Assembly: GCA_046462535.1 (NCBI GenBank)
Contig: JBKGVF010000020.1
Location: 186,001 to 250,000, forward strand
Length of the DNA stretch: 64,000 nt
DNA from: JAAZCI01 sp046462535
GTDB lineage: Bacteria > Pseudomonadota > Gammaproteobacteria > Cardiobacteriales > Wohlfahrtiimonadaceae
Direction: 5' to 3'
In this document: positions 25,589-35,426 of the stretch, piece by piece
How positions within the stretch are numbered: position 1 is the first letter of the stretch
Layout of the letters: each line of letters starts with the position of its first letter
Notes under the pieces: generated by a model
Told to the model about the DNA's origin: nothing
The model's input: the letters and a program-made list of their open reading frames with translations, nothing else
The model's database searches: none
Made by a program: the position numbers and the translations under genes

Positions 25589-28408
25589 ATGCTTAACCGT
25601 TATCCACTTTGGAAAAACATTCTTATTTTTGGAATTGTTATTCTCTCCACTATTCTGGCGCTCCCAAATCTGTATGGGGAGGACCCCTCAGTACAGATCT
25701 CTGCTAAACCAGAGACAACCCTCACCACTGAGATGGTTGAGAATCTACTTGCCGAGCGAGGTTTCAACATTAAACGTATCGATTCCCTCGATAGCCAGCA
25801 GCTCTTGGTTCGTTTTCGTGATCCTGAAGAGCAATTAAATGCTAAAGATTATCTCGATGAGGTCCTCTCTCAGGAGTATACAACCGCTCTCAATCTAGCT
25901 CCCGATATGCCCAAATGGCTCTCCACTCTTGGATTGCAACCAATGTATCTAGGGCTCGACTTAAGGGGGGGTGTTCACTTTCTTCTTGAGATCGATATGG
26001 AGGCGCTTGTTGAGCAACTCACCAATAGTTATGTCGGCACGCTACGGGATACAATGGCAAAAGAGCGGCTCAACCCTACAATTGAGGTAACAGGAGCACA
26101 AAATATCACTCTTCACTTTACTAATGAAGAGGGGGCCGCACAGGCAGCACATGTACTACGGAGAAATCCCTCCTTTCAGGAGCTAGAGGTAACTCTCAAT
26201 CGAGATCGTCTCCATATATTAGTCTCTGATCATGAGATCAATGAGCGCAAGCGAAGTGCTGTGACACAAAATATTACAACATTGCGCAACCGTGTTAATG
26301 AGCTCGGCGTTGCAGAACCGATCATCCAACAGCAGGGGGTTGATCGTATCGTTGTACAGCTACCGGGCATTCAAGATACTGCTCGCGCTAAAGAGATCCT
26401 TGGTTCAACTGCAACCCTACAATTTCGCATGGTTGATGAGCGCCGTACCAACTCTCCAGCTGATCTTAAACGTGCAATTGAGCGACGGGCACCTCTTGGC
26501 ACAGAGCTTCTCTACACCCGTGATGGTCGCCCGATGCTGCTTCACGATCAGGTGATTTTAACCGGTGACTCTATCATTAGTGCGAGCGCAGGCTTTAACC
26601 CCGAAACTAATGGGCCAGAAGTCTATATTCGTCTCGACTCAAAAGGTGCAGACCGCTTTGGTGCAATTACCAAGGAGAATGTTGGTAATCTGATGGCTAC
26701 CGTCTTTATAGAGAATAAGGTTCACTATGAGATGGTCGATGGTGTTGCAGAGAAGCGTAATATCACCACAAAAGAGATCGCAAATGCCGCTGTTATTCGC
26801 TCACAACTCTTTGATCGCTTCTCAATTTCAGGACTTGATAGCATTGAGGAGGCAAATAATCTTGCCATAACCCTCAGCTCTGGTGCGCTTGCAGCCCCAA
26901 TCCATATCATCGAAGAACGAACCGTTGGCCCTAGCGCTGGTAAAGAGAATATCGATCGCGGAATGAATGCTGCGCTCTTTGGGTTAATTATGGTGATGCT
27001 CTTTATGGCTGTTCGCTACCGTGCTTTTGGTATCGTTGCTGATATAGCCCTCTTTGCTAATCTCATTTTAATCTTAGCGGCTCTCTCACTACTCCAGGCA
27101 ACCTTAACCTTGCCAGGAATTGCAGGAATTGTGCTCTCGCTAGGAATGAGTGTAGATGCCAATGTTTTAATCAATGAGCGGATCCGAGAAGATCTGCGGA
27201 AAGGGGTGAGTCCACAAAATGCCATTGATGCTGGATTTGGTCGTGCATTTGCGACCATTATGGATGCTAACTTAACCAGTCTTTTTGCTGCTTTAGCACT
27301 CTTTTATGTAGGCTCTGGTCCCATTAAGGGGTTTGCGGTAACGCTTTCAATAGGGATTATCACCTCCATCTTCACTGCCGTCTACTTTAACCGAGCTCTG
27401 ATTAACTTCTTCTGGGGTGGACGCCGCTTAAGTAAGCTGCCAATAGGTGGGCGTGAACGACTTAAAATCTTCTCAGGCGAAACTACCTATGATTTTATGC
27501 GTCTGTGTAAATTCTGGGTTATCTCCTGCATAATAGTTATCGTTGCTGCAATTGCCATTATCTCTATCAAAGGCTTCAACTACGGGCTTGATTTTACCGG
27601 TGGTACTGAAGTGGTTGTTGAGTATGAGCACGGTGTCGAAATGGCCCCAATCTATCAACAGCTTGATGCGGCAGAGATTGATGCAACGGCACAACTCTTT
27701 GGTAAAGCCGATACTGTTCTTATCAGCATGGCTACAGATGAGGATGCCGATAGTGGAGAGATTAGTGATCTGATTCTCGATACCCTCCAGAATGAGGAGA
27801 ATCCTCTTACCATTCAACGTATCGATTTTATTGGATCGAAAGTCGGCGATGAGCTAGTCACCGGAGGAGTGATCGCTTCAACAATTGCTGTCTTACTTAT
27901 CCTTGCCTACATTTGGATTCGCTTTGAGTGGAAGCTTGCAGTGGGATCGATACTCTCAACTATACATGATGCCCTCTTCGTGATCGCTTTCTTCTCACTG
28001 GCAGGGCTCACTTTCGACCTCACCTCACTTGCTGCAATCCTAGCAGTTATCGGTTACTCGGTGAATGATACTGTCGTTGTTCTTGACCGCATACGGGAAA
28101 ACTTTAGAAAGCTACGTCATGGAACACCTTATGAGATCGTCAATGCCTCGATTAACCAGACCTTATCGAGAACCATTATGACCTCGATCACCACATTCTT
28201 AGCAGTCCTCGCACTCTATATCTTTGGGGGTGCTGCTATTGAATCCTTCTCCTTAATTATGTTGATCGGTATCGCTGTTGGAACCTACTCCTCAATCTTC
28301 GTAGCCGCAGCAGGAGCGTTAATCTTAGGGTTAAAACGGGAAGATCTCCTTCCCCCATCTCCTGATAAAGAGAAAGATGGCCCTCTAAGTTACGAAACAT
28401 CGATCTGA
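25589..28408 (+). CDS. secDF: SecD-SecF fusion protein
   Basis: Inner-membrane protein that uses the proton gradient to pull secreted proteins through SecYEG. One frame of 939 residues carries both halves. The SecD part (about 1-615) has a first membrane helix, LGLDLRGGVHFLLEID, the P1 domain with NRVNELGVAEPII, and five more helices including GMSVDANVLINERIREDL. The SecF part starts near YDFMRLCKFW (about 632), with GFNYGLDFTGGTEVVVEY and IGYSVNDTVVVLDRIRENF. The join lies just after the usual SecD end (NFFWGGRRLSKLPIGG). Gammaproteobacteria normally have two genes; Bacillus SecDF is fused this way. No stop or frameshift lies between them. Confidence 0.95.
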   Translation: MLNRYPLWKNILIFGIVILSTILALPNLYGEDPSVQISAKPETTLTTEMVENLLAERGFNIKRIDSLDSQQLLVRFRDPEEQLNAKDYLDEVLSQEYTTALNLAPDMPKWLSTLGLQPMYLGLDLRGGVHFLLEIDMEALVEQLTNSYVGTLRDTMAKERLNPTIEVTGAQNITLHFTNEEGAAQAAHVLRRNPSFQELEVTLNRDRLHILVSDHEINERKRSAVTQNITTLRNRVNELGVAEPIIQQQGVDRIVVQLPGIQDTARAKEILGSTATLQFRMVDERRTNSPADLKRAIERRAPLGTELLYTRDGRPMLLHDQVILTGDSIISASAGFNPETNGPEVYIRLDSKGADRFGAITKENVGNLMATVFIENKVHYEMVDGVAEKRNITTKEIANAAVIRSQLFDRFSISGLDSIEEANNLAITLSSGALAAPIHIIEERTVGPSAGKENIDRGMNAALFGLIMVMLFMAVRYRAFGIVADIALFANLILILAALSLLQATLTLPGIAGIVLSLGMSVDANVLINERIREDLRKGVSPQNAIDAGFGRAFATIMDANLTSLFAALALFYVGSGPIKGFAVTLSIGIITSIFTAVYFNRALINFFWGGRRLSKLPIGGRERLKIFSGETTYDFMRLCKFWVISCIIVIVAAIAIISIKGFNYGLDFTGGTEVVVEYEHGVEMAPIYQQLDAAEIDATAQLFGKADTVLISMATDEDADSGEISDLILDTLQNEENPLTIQRIDFIGSKVGDELVTGGVIASTIAVLLILAYIWIRFEWKLAVGSILSTIHDALFVIAFFSLAGLTFDLTSLAAILAVIGYSVNDTVVVLDRIRENFRKLRHGTPYEIVNASINQTLSRTIMTSITTFLAVLALYIFGGAAIESFSLIMLIGIAVGTYSSIFVAAAGALILGLKREDLLPPSPDKEKDGPLSYETSI

Positions 28409-28439
28409 TTTGAAGGGGGAGAAAACCCTAAAAGGTAAG

Positions 28440-28485
28440 CCTCTACAGCGATCTAGAGCTACTCTAGCCCGCTGTAGAGGTTTTT
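28440..28485 (+). terminator. Intrinsic terminator after secDF
   Basis: CCTCTACAGC (28440-28449) pairs with GCTGTAGAGG (28471-28480), followed by five T. The 21-nt loop contains an additional small CTAGAG/CTCTAG hairpin. Confidence 0.85.
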
Positions 28486-28572
28486 ATCTTTAAGCTTATC
28501 TGTTAAAATAGGTAAGTTATTGCACCCAATATTTATACTTAGATCATTAATAGCAAAAAGAGAGAAGAGATC

Positions 28573-31500
28573 TTGTCGCAAGCAATTTATAGACCTGTAA
28601 AGTCCTCACCGAAAATCCTAACAAAGATGGCGGATATCATGCGTTATACCATCTTTTCGGCTTTCTTAATTCTTGCCTGCACCCTCTATCTAAGCCTTAT
28701 TACCCATCATCCTAATGATGCTGCTTGGACTAGTGCAGTACAGACACAAAAACTCCATAATTGGGCAGGCCTCTATGGAGCTTACTACTCAGATATTACC
28801 TTTACCCTCTTTGGCAGAGCAGCATGGCTTATCCCGCTACTGCTCATCGTCTTTGCCTATCAGCTCATTGTAAAGAAGAAGATGATCCATCTTACAGTGC
28901 CCCTCATTGCAACTCGCTTAGGGGGAGTACTGCTCTTTCTCTTCACCTTTAGCGCTCTTTTAGATCTCTCAAGCGCAAGTGGTGGGGTGATTGGTAACGC
29001 CATCTCAAGCTTCTATGTGCAACTGATCAATTTTATCTCTCGCTCAACTTCAGTCATTATTGTCTATAGTGGACAGCTACTCTTTGCACTCCTAGCATTA
29101 ATCGGATTGACACTAGCCTCAGGGGCAGGTCCAATTCGTTGGGCCGACTACTTTGGTGATCTCTTACTAACACTCAAAAGAAAGCTCTTTAGACAACTCT
29201 CTAATCAAGAGCCCCAGATTAGTCGTGATGGGTTAGCCTCGGTTGAGCATTTAATGCAGCGCCCCGATCCTAAAGGGAATGATCGCATGGAAGAGGCAGC
29301 ATCACAGTCAAACGTAACCTCTGATGAGCAGCCAGATCTAACCGAACCGATATTAGAGGAGACAACACCATATCAGGAGCCTCAGTTTAATGATCATGAG
29401 ACACTTCCCCCCTTCTCCGCCTTAGATGATCAAACCCCTCTCTTTGAGCCTGAAGATAAAGGAGAAGAGGAGATAATTGCTCCCCACTCCACTTCCTCCG
29501 AATCCTTACAATCACCATCTGAAGATTCTCTCCACTTTGCAGCTGAGGAGGAGCAGGAGCAAATCATCACGCCACCCGATAAAGTTGCTCTTGAGCTTGA
29601 ACCGGCAACTGAATCGGTATGGCACCATCCTAAACCCTCCAATAAGGAGGAGCGCGCGCGCCCTATAGAGACCCTAGACGAGGAGGAGTTTCCCCCTCTC
29701 CCACCTGTTAACCCTTTTGAGCGAAAAGAGCGATTAACCAACTGGCTTCAGATCACCACTCAAGAGCCAACACCGTTGGTAGTAGAAGAGACACCTTCAT
29801 TGGCGACAGCATCAGAGGAGCATGCTCCAGGTCTCTTCGATCGCTTTAAGTTAAAGCGCACCAAACGCAGTAAGGAGCCAAAGTTTTTTGATGCCTCATT
29901 TCTTAAAACAGAGCGTCCCCCATTTAACCCTTTAAAGAGTATTGAGAATTCTGAAGAGCTGCATCAAGAGCCAACGCACTATGATGATCCTATCATCTCT
30001 TTTTCTGCTGATGAACCTACAATGCCGCTTGCTGAGCCCCCCAGCGCAATAGAGAGGGATGGGATGAGAAGAGAGCCCACTTTGCAACACTTTAATGATG
30101 AGAGCTCCTCCCCCTTCAATCTCTTTGCTGTAGAGGAGGGTACTACAGCGGATAGCCAATTAGCGCCATTAGAAGAGGAATCCTCTACAGAACCAATTGG
30201 CGAACCACTCCCCTTTGCCTTTGAGCCGGTGGTTACCCCCGAAATCGTCTCTACACAACCTCTTAAAGAGGAGCAACAGCATGAGGATACCCCCCCATCA
30301 CTAGTGGAGCCCCTTACTCTTAATCCACCAACATTTACTACCAATAATCCATCTGCTCTACAGCAGAAGCCTGATACTTCTCAGCAGGAGGTTACTGACT
30401 CCCATTACCCAATGAAAGGGCGGCTACCGAGCCTCGATCTACTCGGTAATCCACCTCCAAAAAAGAATCTCTATGAAGAGGGAGAACTACGCGCTTTAGG
30501 CGATCTCATCGAGGAGCAGTTACAACACTATAATGTCTCTGTTAGGGTGGTGGATGCCGAACCAGGTCCCATCATTACCCGCTTTAGCCTTGAGCTTGCT
30601 CCTGGGGTGAAGGTGGCGCAAATCAATACCCTCTCAAAAGATATTGCACGCGCCCTCTCAGTCACCAATATTCGGGTTGAAGATATTATTCCCGGCACCC
30701 CATATGTCGGCTTAGAGGTACCTAATGCACGGCGAGAGACTGTCCACTTTAAAGATGGCTTAGCCTCCAAAGAGTATCGACAGGAGAAGAATCCTTTAAC
30801 CATGATTCTTGGGCAGGATATCTCAGGACAGCATGTCATCTCTAATCTTCAGAAGATGCCCCACCTATTGGTGGCAGGAACGACAGGATCCGGTAAATCA
30901 GTAGGTATTAATACAATGTTATTGAGCCTTCTCTACAAGGCCCTTCCTGAAGATTTGCGCCTAATACTTATTGATCCGAAGATGTTGGAGTTATCCGTCT
31001 ACAATGATATTCCACACCTCTTAACTCCAGTGATAACCGATATGAATGAATCAGCTAATGCCCTACGCTGGTGTGTTGCTGAGATGGAGCATCGCTACCA
31101 TCTTTTAAGTCAACTGAAGGTGCGTAATATTCAAGGATTTAATGAGAAGGTTTTAGAGCATAAGAGACGTGGAACACCACTACGTAATCCCCTCTACAAC
31201 AGTGGTGATGATCTCTCTGAATTTGCACAAGATGAGTATCTTGAAAAGCTTCCCTATATCGTGATTGTTATCGATGAGTTTGCCGATATGATGATGATGG
31301 TGGGGAAAAAGTGTGAGGAGCTTATCGCCCGTCTAACTCAAAAAGCACGTGCTGCGGGCATTCATCTCATTATTGCGACACAACGCCCCTCTGTTGATGT
31401 AATTACTGGATTGATTAAATCGAATGTTCCATCACGTATTGCATTCCAGGTCTCTAGCCGCATCGATTCCCGCACAATACTCGATCAGCAGGGAGCGGAA

Positions 31501-31929
31501 ACGCTCTTGGGGAATGGAGATATGCTCTATCTTCCGATTGGTGAGTCTATCCCACAACGAGTTCATGGTGCCTTTATCAGTGACCATGAAGTCAACAAGA
31601 TCGTTGAATTCTTAAAACTGACTGGAGCGCCTAACTATATAGAGGGGATCTTAACCGATCCCACAGAGCCAATCCCAGGCCTCTCAGAGGAAGCATCAGG
31701 CGTTCCCGATGATGAGTCTGATCCACTCTACGATGAAGCAGTACGTATAGTTATTGAGACGCGTCGTGCAAGTGTCTCATATCTTCAGCGTCGCTTACGA
31801 ATTGGCTTTAATCGCGCATCACGCATTATGGATGAGATGGAGCGCAATGGTTTTGTCTCGCCCCCTGAGGGTAACGGTAGCCGTGAAGTATTAATCGCCG
31901 CCGCCTCTGATGATGTTGATGAGGATTAA
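28573..31929 (+). CDS. ftsK: DNA translocase FtsK
   Basis: Septal ATPase that pumps DNA during chromosome dimer resolution and stabilises the divisome. It starts at TTG 28573 behind AGAGAAGAGA. The N-terminal 210 residues contain about four membrane helices. A long acidic, proline-rich linker (about 215-620) follows, then the motor: the alpha/beta region, Walker A GTTGSGKS (about 770) and Walker B-like IVIVIDEFADMMM. The last 65 residues (SDPLYDEAVRIVIETRRASVS onward) are the winged-helix gamma domain that reads KOPS sequences. 1118 residues is a normal length with a variable linker. It has its own transcription unit after a terminator. Confidence 0.96.
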   Translation: MSQAIYRPVKSSPKILTKMADIMRYTIFSAFLILACTLYLSLITHHPNDAAWTSAVQTQKLHNWAGLYGAYYSDITFTLFGRAAWLIPLLLIVFAYQLIVKKKMIHLTVPLIATRLGGVLLFLFTFSALLDLSSASGGVIGNAISSFYVQLINFISRSTSVIIVYSGQLLFALLALIGLTLASGAGPIRWADYFGDLLLTLKRKLFRQLSNQEPQISRDGLASVEHLMQRPDPKGNDRMEEAASQSNVTSDEQPDLTEPILEETTPYQEPQFNDHETLPPFSALDDQTPLFEPEDKGEEEIIAPHSTSSESLQSPSEDSLHFAAEEEQEQIITPPDKVALELEPATESVWHHPKPSNKEERARPIETLDEEEFPPLPPVNPFERKERLTNWLQITTQEPTPLVVEETPSLATASEEHAPGLFDRFKLKRTKRSKEPKFFDASFLKTERPPFNPLKSIENSEELHQEPTHYDDPIISFSADEPTMPLAEPPSAIERDGMRREPTLQHFNDESSSPFNLFAVEEGTTADSQLAPLEEESSTEPIGEPLPFAFEPVVTPEIVSTQPLKEEQQHEDTPPSLVEPLTLNPPTFTTNNPSALQQKPDTSQQEVTDSHYPMKGRLPSLDLLGNPPPKKNLYEEGELRALGDLIEEQLQHYNVSVRVVDAEPGPIITRFSLELAPGVKVAQINTLSKDIARALSVTNIRVEDIIPGTPYVGLEVPNARRETVHFKDGLASKEYRQEKNPLTMILGQDISGQHVISNLQKMPHLLVAGTTGSGKSVGINTMLLSLLYKALPEDLRLILIDPKMLELSVYNDIPHLLTPVITDMNESANALRWCVAEMEHRYHLLSQLKVRNIQGFNEKVLEHKRRGTPLRNPLYNSGDDLSEFAQDEYLEKLPYIVIVIDEFADMMMMVGKKCEELIARLTQKARAAGIHLIIATQRPSVDVITGLIKSNVPSRIAFQVSSRIDSRTILDQQGAETLLGNGDMLYLPIGESIPQRVHGAFISDHEVNKIVEFLKLTGAPNYIEGILTDPTEPIPGLSEEASGVPDDESDPLYDEAVRIVIETRRASVSYLQRRLRIGFNRASRIMDEMERNGFVSPPEGNGSREVLIAAASDDVDED

Positions 31930-31955
31930 CTTAATCCAACTTAAAAGGAGTATTC

Positions 31956-33341
31956 ATGACTAATGAGAAGATCACCCCACTCTTTACCACAGAGAAGGGT
32001 GAGTATATCCCCCTTTACATAACCGATAAAATCAGATGGAGTCATCTCTCCGATTTTCAGCAACGTTGGTTAAGTAATCAGGGAGTTACTGCCGATCTCT
32101 CTCCCCAAAAATTTATCATCATTCCCGATGAGAAGGGGGATGTTGAAGCTGTTTATATTGCTAAGGATAGGGAGATTACCTTCACCTTAGGAGAGGCTCA
32201 ACATTCGCTTCCACCAGGAACCTATCTGCTCTCAGGGGACTTTACTGAAGAGGAGCAGAAAGCCCTACTATTAGGATTCTTTTTAGGCTCCTACCAATTT
32301 GATAAGTATCGAACAACCAAGCCCCCTAAAGTTCGCTTCTACCTTCCTGAAGGTATAGCGACGGCTCTATTGCATAGTGCTCAGGCCCACAAGCTAACCC
32401 GTGACCTTATTAATGAACCCCCAAATCACCTAACCACTGACAACCTCTCCACTCTTATTAAAGCAGAACTGAGTGATTATCCAATTACCATTCAAGAGTG
32501 GCGAGGCGAAGCACTCCTTAAGGATAATTTTCCCCTTATCTATACCGTCGGTGCTGGTAGTGAGTATAAACCACGCTTTTTAGAGATTACCTATGGTCAA
32601 TCCACTGATCCTGCCTTAACCATTGTTGGTAAAGGGGTCTGTTTTGACACAGGGGGGTTAGATATAAAACCCTCATCCGGAATGCGCCTAATGAAGAAAG
32701 ATATGGGGGGTGCTGCACATGCAGTAGCCTTAGCTAAGTGGATTATGGCTGAACAACTTCCCCTCTCTCTTCGTCTACTCCTACCTATTGTAGAAAATAG
32801 CCTCTCCCAGCGGGCGATGCGTCCTAGCGATATTGTTAAAGCCCGTAATGGATTAACGGTTGAGATTGATAACACCGATGCTGAAGGACGACTTATTCTA
32901 GCTGATGCTTTAAGTTACGCAACAGAGCAACGTTGTGATCTCCTAATTAATATTGCCACCTTAACCGGTGCTGCACGGGTAGCATTAGGTCCCGAGCTTC
33001 CAGCTCTCTTTAGTAATGATGATCATTTAGCCAATATATTATTAGCTGCAGGGGAACAGGCTGATGACCCTCTCTGGCGCTTGCCTCTGCATCGTGGCTA
33101 CCAATCATGGATTGAGCCTGATATTGCTGATTTAGCTAACTCAGCCAAGTATCCTCAAGGAGGAGCAATCACCGCAGCTCTCTTCTTAGAACACTTTATT
33201 GCCCAAAAAGAGTCGCTCCCCTTTGCCCATATTGATGTTATGGCCTGGAATATTCGTCAACGGCCAGGACGCCCAATCGGAGGTGAAGCGATGGGATTAC
33301 GAGCTCTTTTTAATGGTATCTGCCACTATCTCTTAAAATAG
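31956..33341 (+). CDS. M17 (leucyl) aminopeptidase family protein
   Basis: Cytosolic two-metal aminopeptidase of 461 residues. Catalytic segments VGKGVCFDTGGLDIKPS and MKKDMGGAAHA supply the active-site Lys and metal ligands; NTDAEGRLILADALSYA supplies further ligands and the catalytic Arg. The N-terminal domain (1-160) is divergent from PepA. It belongs to the family of shorter M17 members common in proteobacteria rather than true PepA, so substrate range is uncertain. It starts 26 nt after ftsK and may be co-transcribed. A hairpin follows at 33394. Confidence 0.9.
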   Translation: MTNEKITPLFTTEKGEYIPLYITDKIRWSHLSDFQQRWLSNQGVTADLSPQKFIIIPDEKGDVEAVYIAKDREITFTLGEAQHSLPPGTYLLSGDFTEEEQKALLLGFFLGSYQFDKYRTTKPPKVRFYLPEGIATALLHSAQAHKLTRDLINEPPNHLTTDNLSTLIKAELSDYPITIQEWRGEALLKDNFPLIYTVGAGSEYKPRFLEITYGQSTDPALTIVGKGVCFDTGGLDIKPSSGMRLMKKDMGGAAHAVALAKWIMAEQLPLSLRLLLPIVENSLSQRAMRPSDIVKARNGLTVEIDNTDAEGRLILADALSYATEQRCDLLINIATLTGAARVALGPELPALFSNDDHLANILLAAGEQADDPLWRLPLHRGYQSWIEPDIADLANSAKYPQGGAITAALFLEHFIAQKESLPFAHIDVMAWNIRQRPGRPIGGEAMGLRALFNGICHYLLK

Positions 33342-33393
33342 CACACCATATTTAGATATAGATCAGTACCTAACCTACCATTAACCGCTTAAA

Positions 33394-33445
33394 ATGCCGA
33401 TAGTAGTTACTTGTCAATGAGAAAAACTATCGGCATAATTCTCTT
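33394..33445 (+). terminator. Hairpin terminator after the M17 peptidase
   Basis: ATGCCGATAGT (33394-33404) and ACTATCGGCAT (33426-33436) form a perfect 11-bp stem around a 21-nt loop, followed by an imperfect T-rich tract (AATTCTCTTTT). Confidence 0.65.
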
Positions 33446-33496
33446 TTATGCTATAGTTAGATTCCAACCATTTCCCATATTTTCAGTAGGATAGTA

Positions 33497-34693
33497 ATGA
33501 ATAGAAAGAGACTGTTTAAGCTTCCCTTCTTATTAGTGATGTTACTGTCACTCTTCTCCACAGCCATTGCAGAGACCGGCTTTTCTGCATTCATTGTGGA
33601 TCAAAAGAGTGGTGAAGTACTCTTTGAACATGATGCTTACGAGAGTCGTTATCCTGCATCAATCACTAAGGTAATGACCCTCTATCTTGCCTTTGAAGAT
33701 CTTAAAGCGGGGCGAGCAAAGCTGAATCAACCCATCCGTTTCTCTCAACATGCCGCTTCACAACCCCCATCTAAGATTGGGGTGCCGGCCGGTGAGGCAA
33801 TCACTTTAGATCTAGCAATTAAAGCGTTAATTGTTAAATCAGCTAATGATGTCGCAACAGCAGTAGCCGAAAACCTTGCTGGAAGTGAGCGGGCATTTGT
33901 TGAGCGGATGAATCGCAAAGCAAAAGAACTGGGGCTCTATAATACCCATTTTGTAAATCCACATGGACTCTTCGATGAGCGGCAGGTCTCCACTGCTAGT
34001 GATCTACTACAGCTAGGGATCGCTATCTATAACGACTTCCCTCAATATTACCCCCTCTTTAAAACAGAATCCTTCTCCTATAATGGCACTCAATTCACCT
34101 CCCACAATCGGGTTAATAAGAACTTTCCCGGTGCGGATGGAATCAAAACAGGTTATATCAGAAAATCAGGATTCAACCTACTTACAAGTGCTAAGCAGGG
34201 GGATCGACGCCTCTTTGCTGTTATTCTCGGGGGGCGTACTACAAAGCTACGTGATGATCTAATGATGGATCTATTAGCCTCCTCATTCCAGCAGCTCAAT
34301 AGTGGACGACAGGTAGCCCTCAATCCAGTAATTACACGAGATATGACGGTTCTCTTTAAGCCCGATCATCCCAATGCTACTGATAAGACCCGTTTAGTAA
34401 GCAAGAGCCCTGCACGCCCAAATCTACCAAAAGTTAATCTAATCGCACAATCGAGTCAAGAGATCCATCCTAATAGTAGCGCTGCTATACAAGTTGGAGC
34501 CTTCAGCAGCTACCAATCGGCTCAAAACCAAGCTCGTTTAGTTCATCGTCAAGTACGAGAGGGACAGATCGAAATTGTCAACAAAGATGATCTCTACCGC
34601 GCACTACTGGTAGGATTCGATTATGATCGAGCACATATGACCTGTGAGGAATTAAAACGTAATAATACCTCATGTTTTGTACTCGCACTCTAG
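33497..34693 (+). CDS. dacA: D-alanyl-D-alanine carboxypeptidase with C-terminal SPOR domain
   Basis: Low-molecular-weight penicillin-binding protein (PBP5/PBP6 class) that trims the terminal D-Ala of peptidoglycan pentapeptides in the periplasm. A signal peptide (LPFLLVMLLSLFSTAIA) precedes the SxxK motif in YPASITKVMT, the SxN motif in VKSANDVATAV and the KTG motif in GADGIKTGYIRKSG. The C-terminal 70 residues (AAIQVGAFSSYQSAQNQARL onward) are a SPOR domain, which binds denuded glycan at the division site. This replaces the amphipathic membrane anchor of E. coli PBP5, so this protein is probably septum-directed. Length 398. The symbol is a family name. Confidence 0.9.
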   Translation: MNRKRLFKLPFLLVMLLSLFSTAIAETGFSAFIVDQKSGEVLFEHDAYESRYPASITKVMTLYLAFEDLKAGRAKLNQPIRFSQHAASQPPSKIGVPAGEAITLDLAIKALIVKSANDVATAVAENLAGSERAFVERMNRKAKELGLYNTHFVNPHGLFDERQVSTASDLLQLGIAIYNDFPQYYPLFKTESFSYNGTQFTSHNRVNKNFPGADGIKTGYIRKSGFNLLTSAKQGDRRLFAVILGGRTTKLRDDLMMDLLASSFQQLNSGRQVALNPVITRDMTVLFKPDHPNATDKTRLVSKSPARPNLPKVNLIAQSSQEIHPNSSAAIQVGAFSSYQSAQNQARLVHRQVREGQIEIVNKDDLYRALLVGFDYDRAHMTCEELKRNNTSCFVLAL

Positions 34694-34720
34694 CTTAGAA
34701 TCTGAATCTACTTTATAAAG

Positions 34721-34746
34721 AAAAGAGCCTATTGAGGCTCTTTTTT
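34721..34746. terminator. Bidirectional terminator between dacA and ung
   Basis: AAAAGAGCCT (34721-34730) and AGGCTCTTTT (34735-34744) flank a 4-nt loop. A T-run follows on the plus strand, and the minus strand also leaves a T-rich tail, so it can serve both convergent genes. Confidence 0.88.
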
Positions 34747-34760
34747 ATAACCAAAAATCA

Positions 34761-35426
34761 TTATGGAATCTGCCAATTGATTGGTTCTTTACCATGAGCC
34801 GCTAAATACTCATTAGTCCGAATAAAATGGCGACAACCAAAAAAACCTCGATAGGCTGCTAATGGTGATGGGTGTGGTGCGGTCAACACAAGATGCTTAG
34901 TGCGATCAATTTTTGCTCCTTTACGCTGAGCATGCGCTCCCCAAAGCAGAAAGACCACTCTCTCTTTATATTGATTAATTAATGCTACAACACGATCGGT
35001 AAACTCTTCCCATCCATACTCTTTATGTGCATTAGCACACCCTCTCTCTACCGTTAAAACACTATTTAACAGTAGCACCCCCTGCTTAGCCCATGGGGTA
35101 AGATCCCCGCTACTTGGTGGGGTAAAATCTGAAAAGTTATCCCCTAGCTCCTTATATATATTACGCAGAGAAGGGGGGATCACCATCCCTTGTCGTACCG
35201 AAAATGCTAAGCCATTCGCCTGATTTGGCCCATGATAGGGATCTTGCCCTAAAATAACGACACGTATTGAAGCAAAAGGGGTAAATCGAAATGCATTAAA
35301 GACCTCTCTTCTAGGTGGGTAAATCTCCTTTCCTGCCTCTCGCTCTTGAGCTACTCTCTGAAGTAATCTCGTAAAGTAATCTGCATTTTTCTCCTCTTTT
35401 AAGAGGCTTTCCCATGTTAATACCAT
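34761..35426 (-). CDS. ung: Uracil-DNA glycosylase
   Basis: Family 1 UDG that removes uracil from DNA for base excision repair. The water-activating motif VVILGQDPYHGPNQANGLAFSV is intact, as is the Leu-intercalation loop motif TAPHPSPLAAYRG with the catalytic His. 221 residues, normal length. Its ATG overlaps the end of the GNAT gene by 10 nt and has GGGAG upstream, so the two are co-translated. It ends at the bidirectional terminator. Confidence 0.97.
   Translation of the reverse strand: MVLTWESLLKEEKNADYFTRLLQRVAQEREAGKEIYPPRREVFNAFRFTPFASIRVVILGQDPYHGPNQANGLAFSVRQGMVIPPSLRNIYKELGDNFSDFTPPSSGDLTPWAKQGVLLLNSVLTVERGCANAHKEYGWEEFTDRVVALINQYKERVVFLLWGAHAQRKGAKIDRTKHLVLTAPHPSPLAAYRGFFGCRHFIRTNEYLAAHGKEPINWQIP

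Noticed and set aside
27473..27817. 114-residue ORF antisense to secDF
   Set aside because: Shadow of the SecF part; no start signals or family features.
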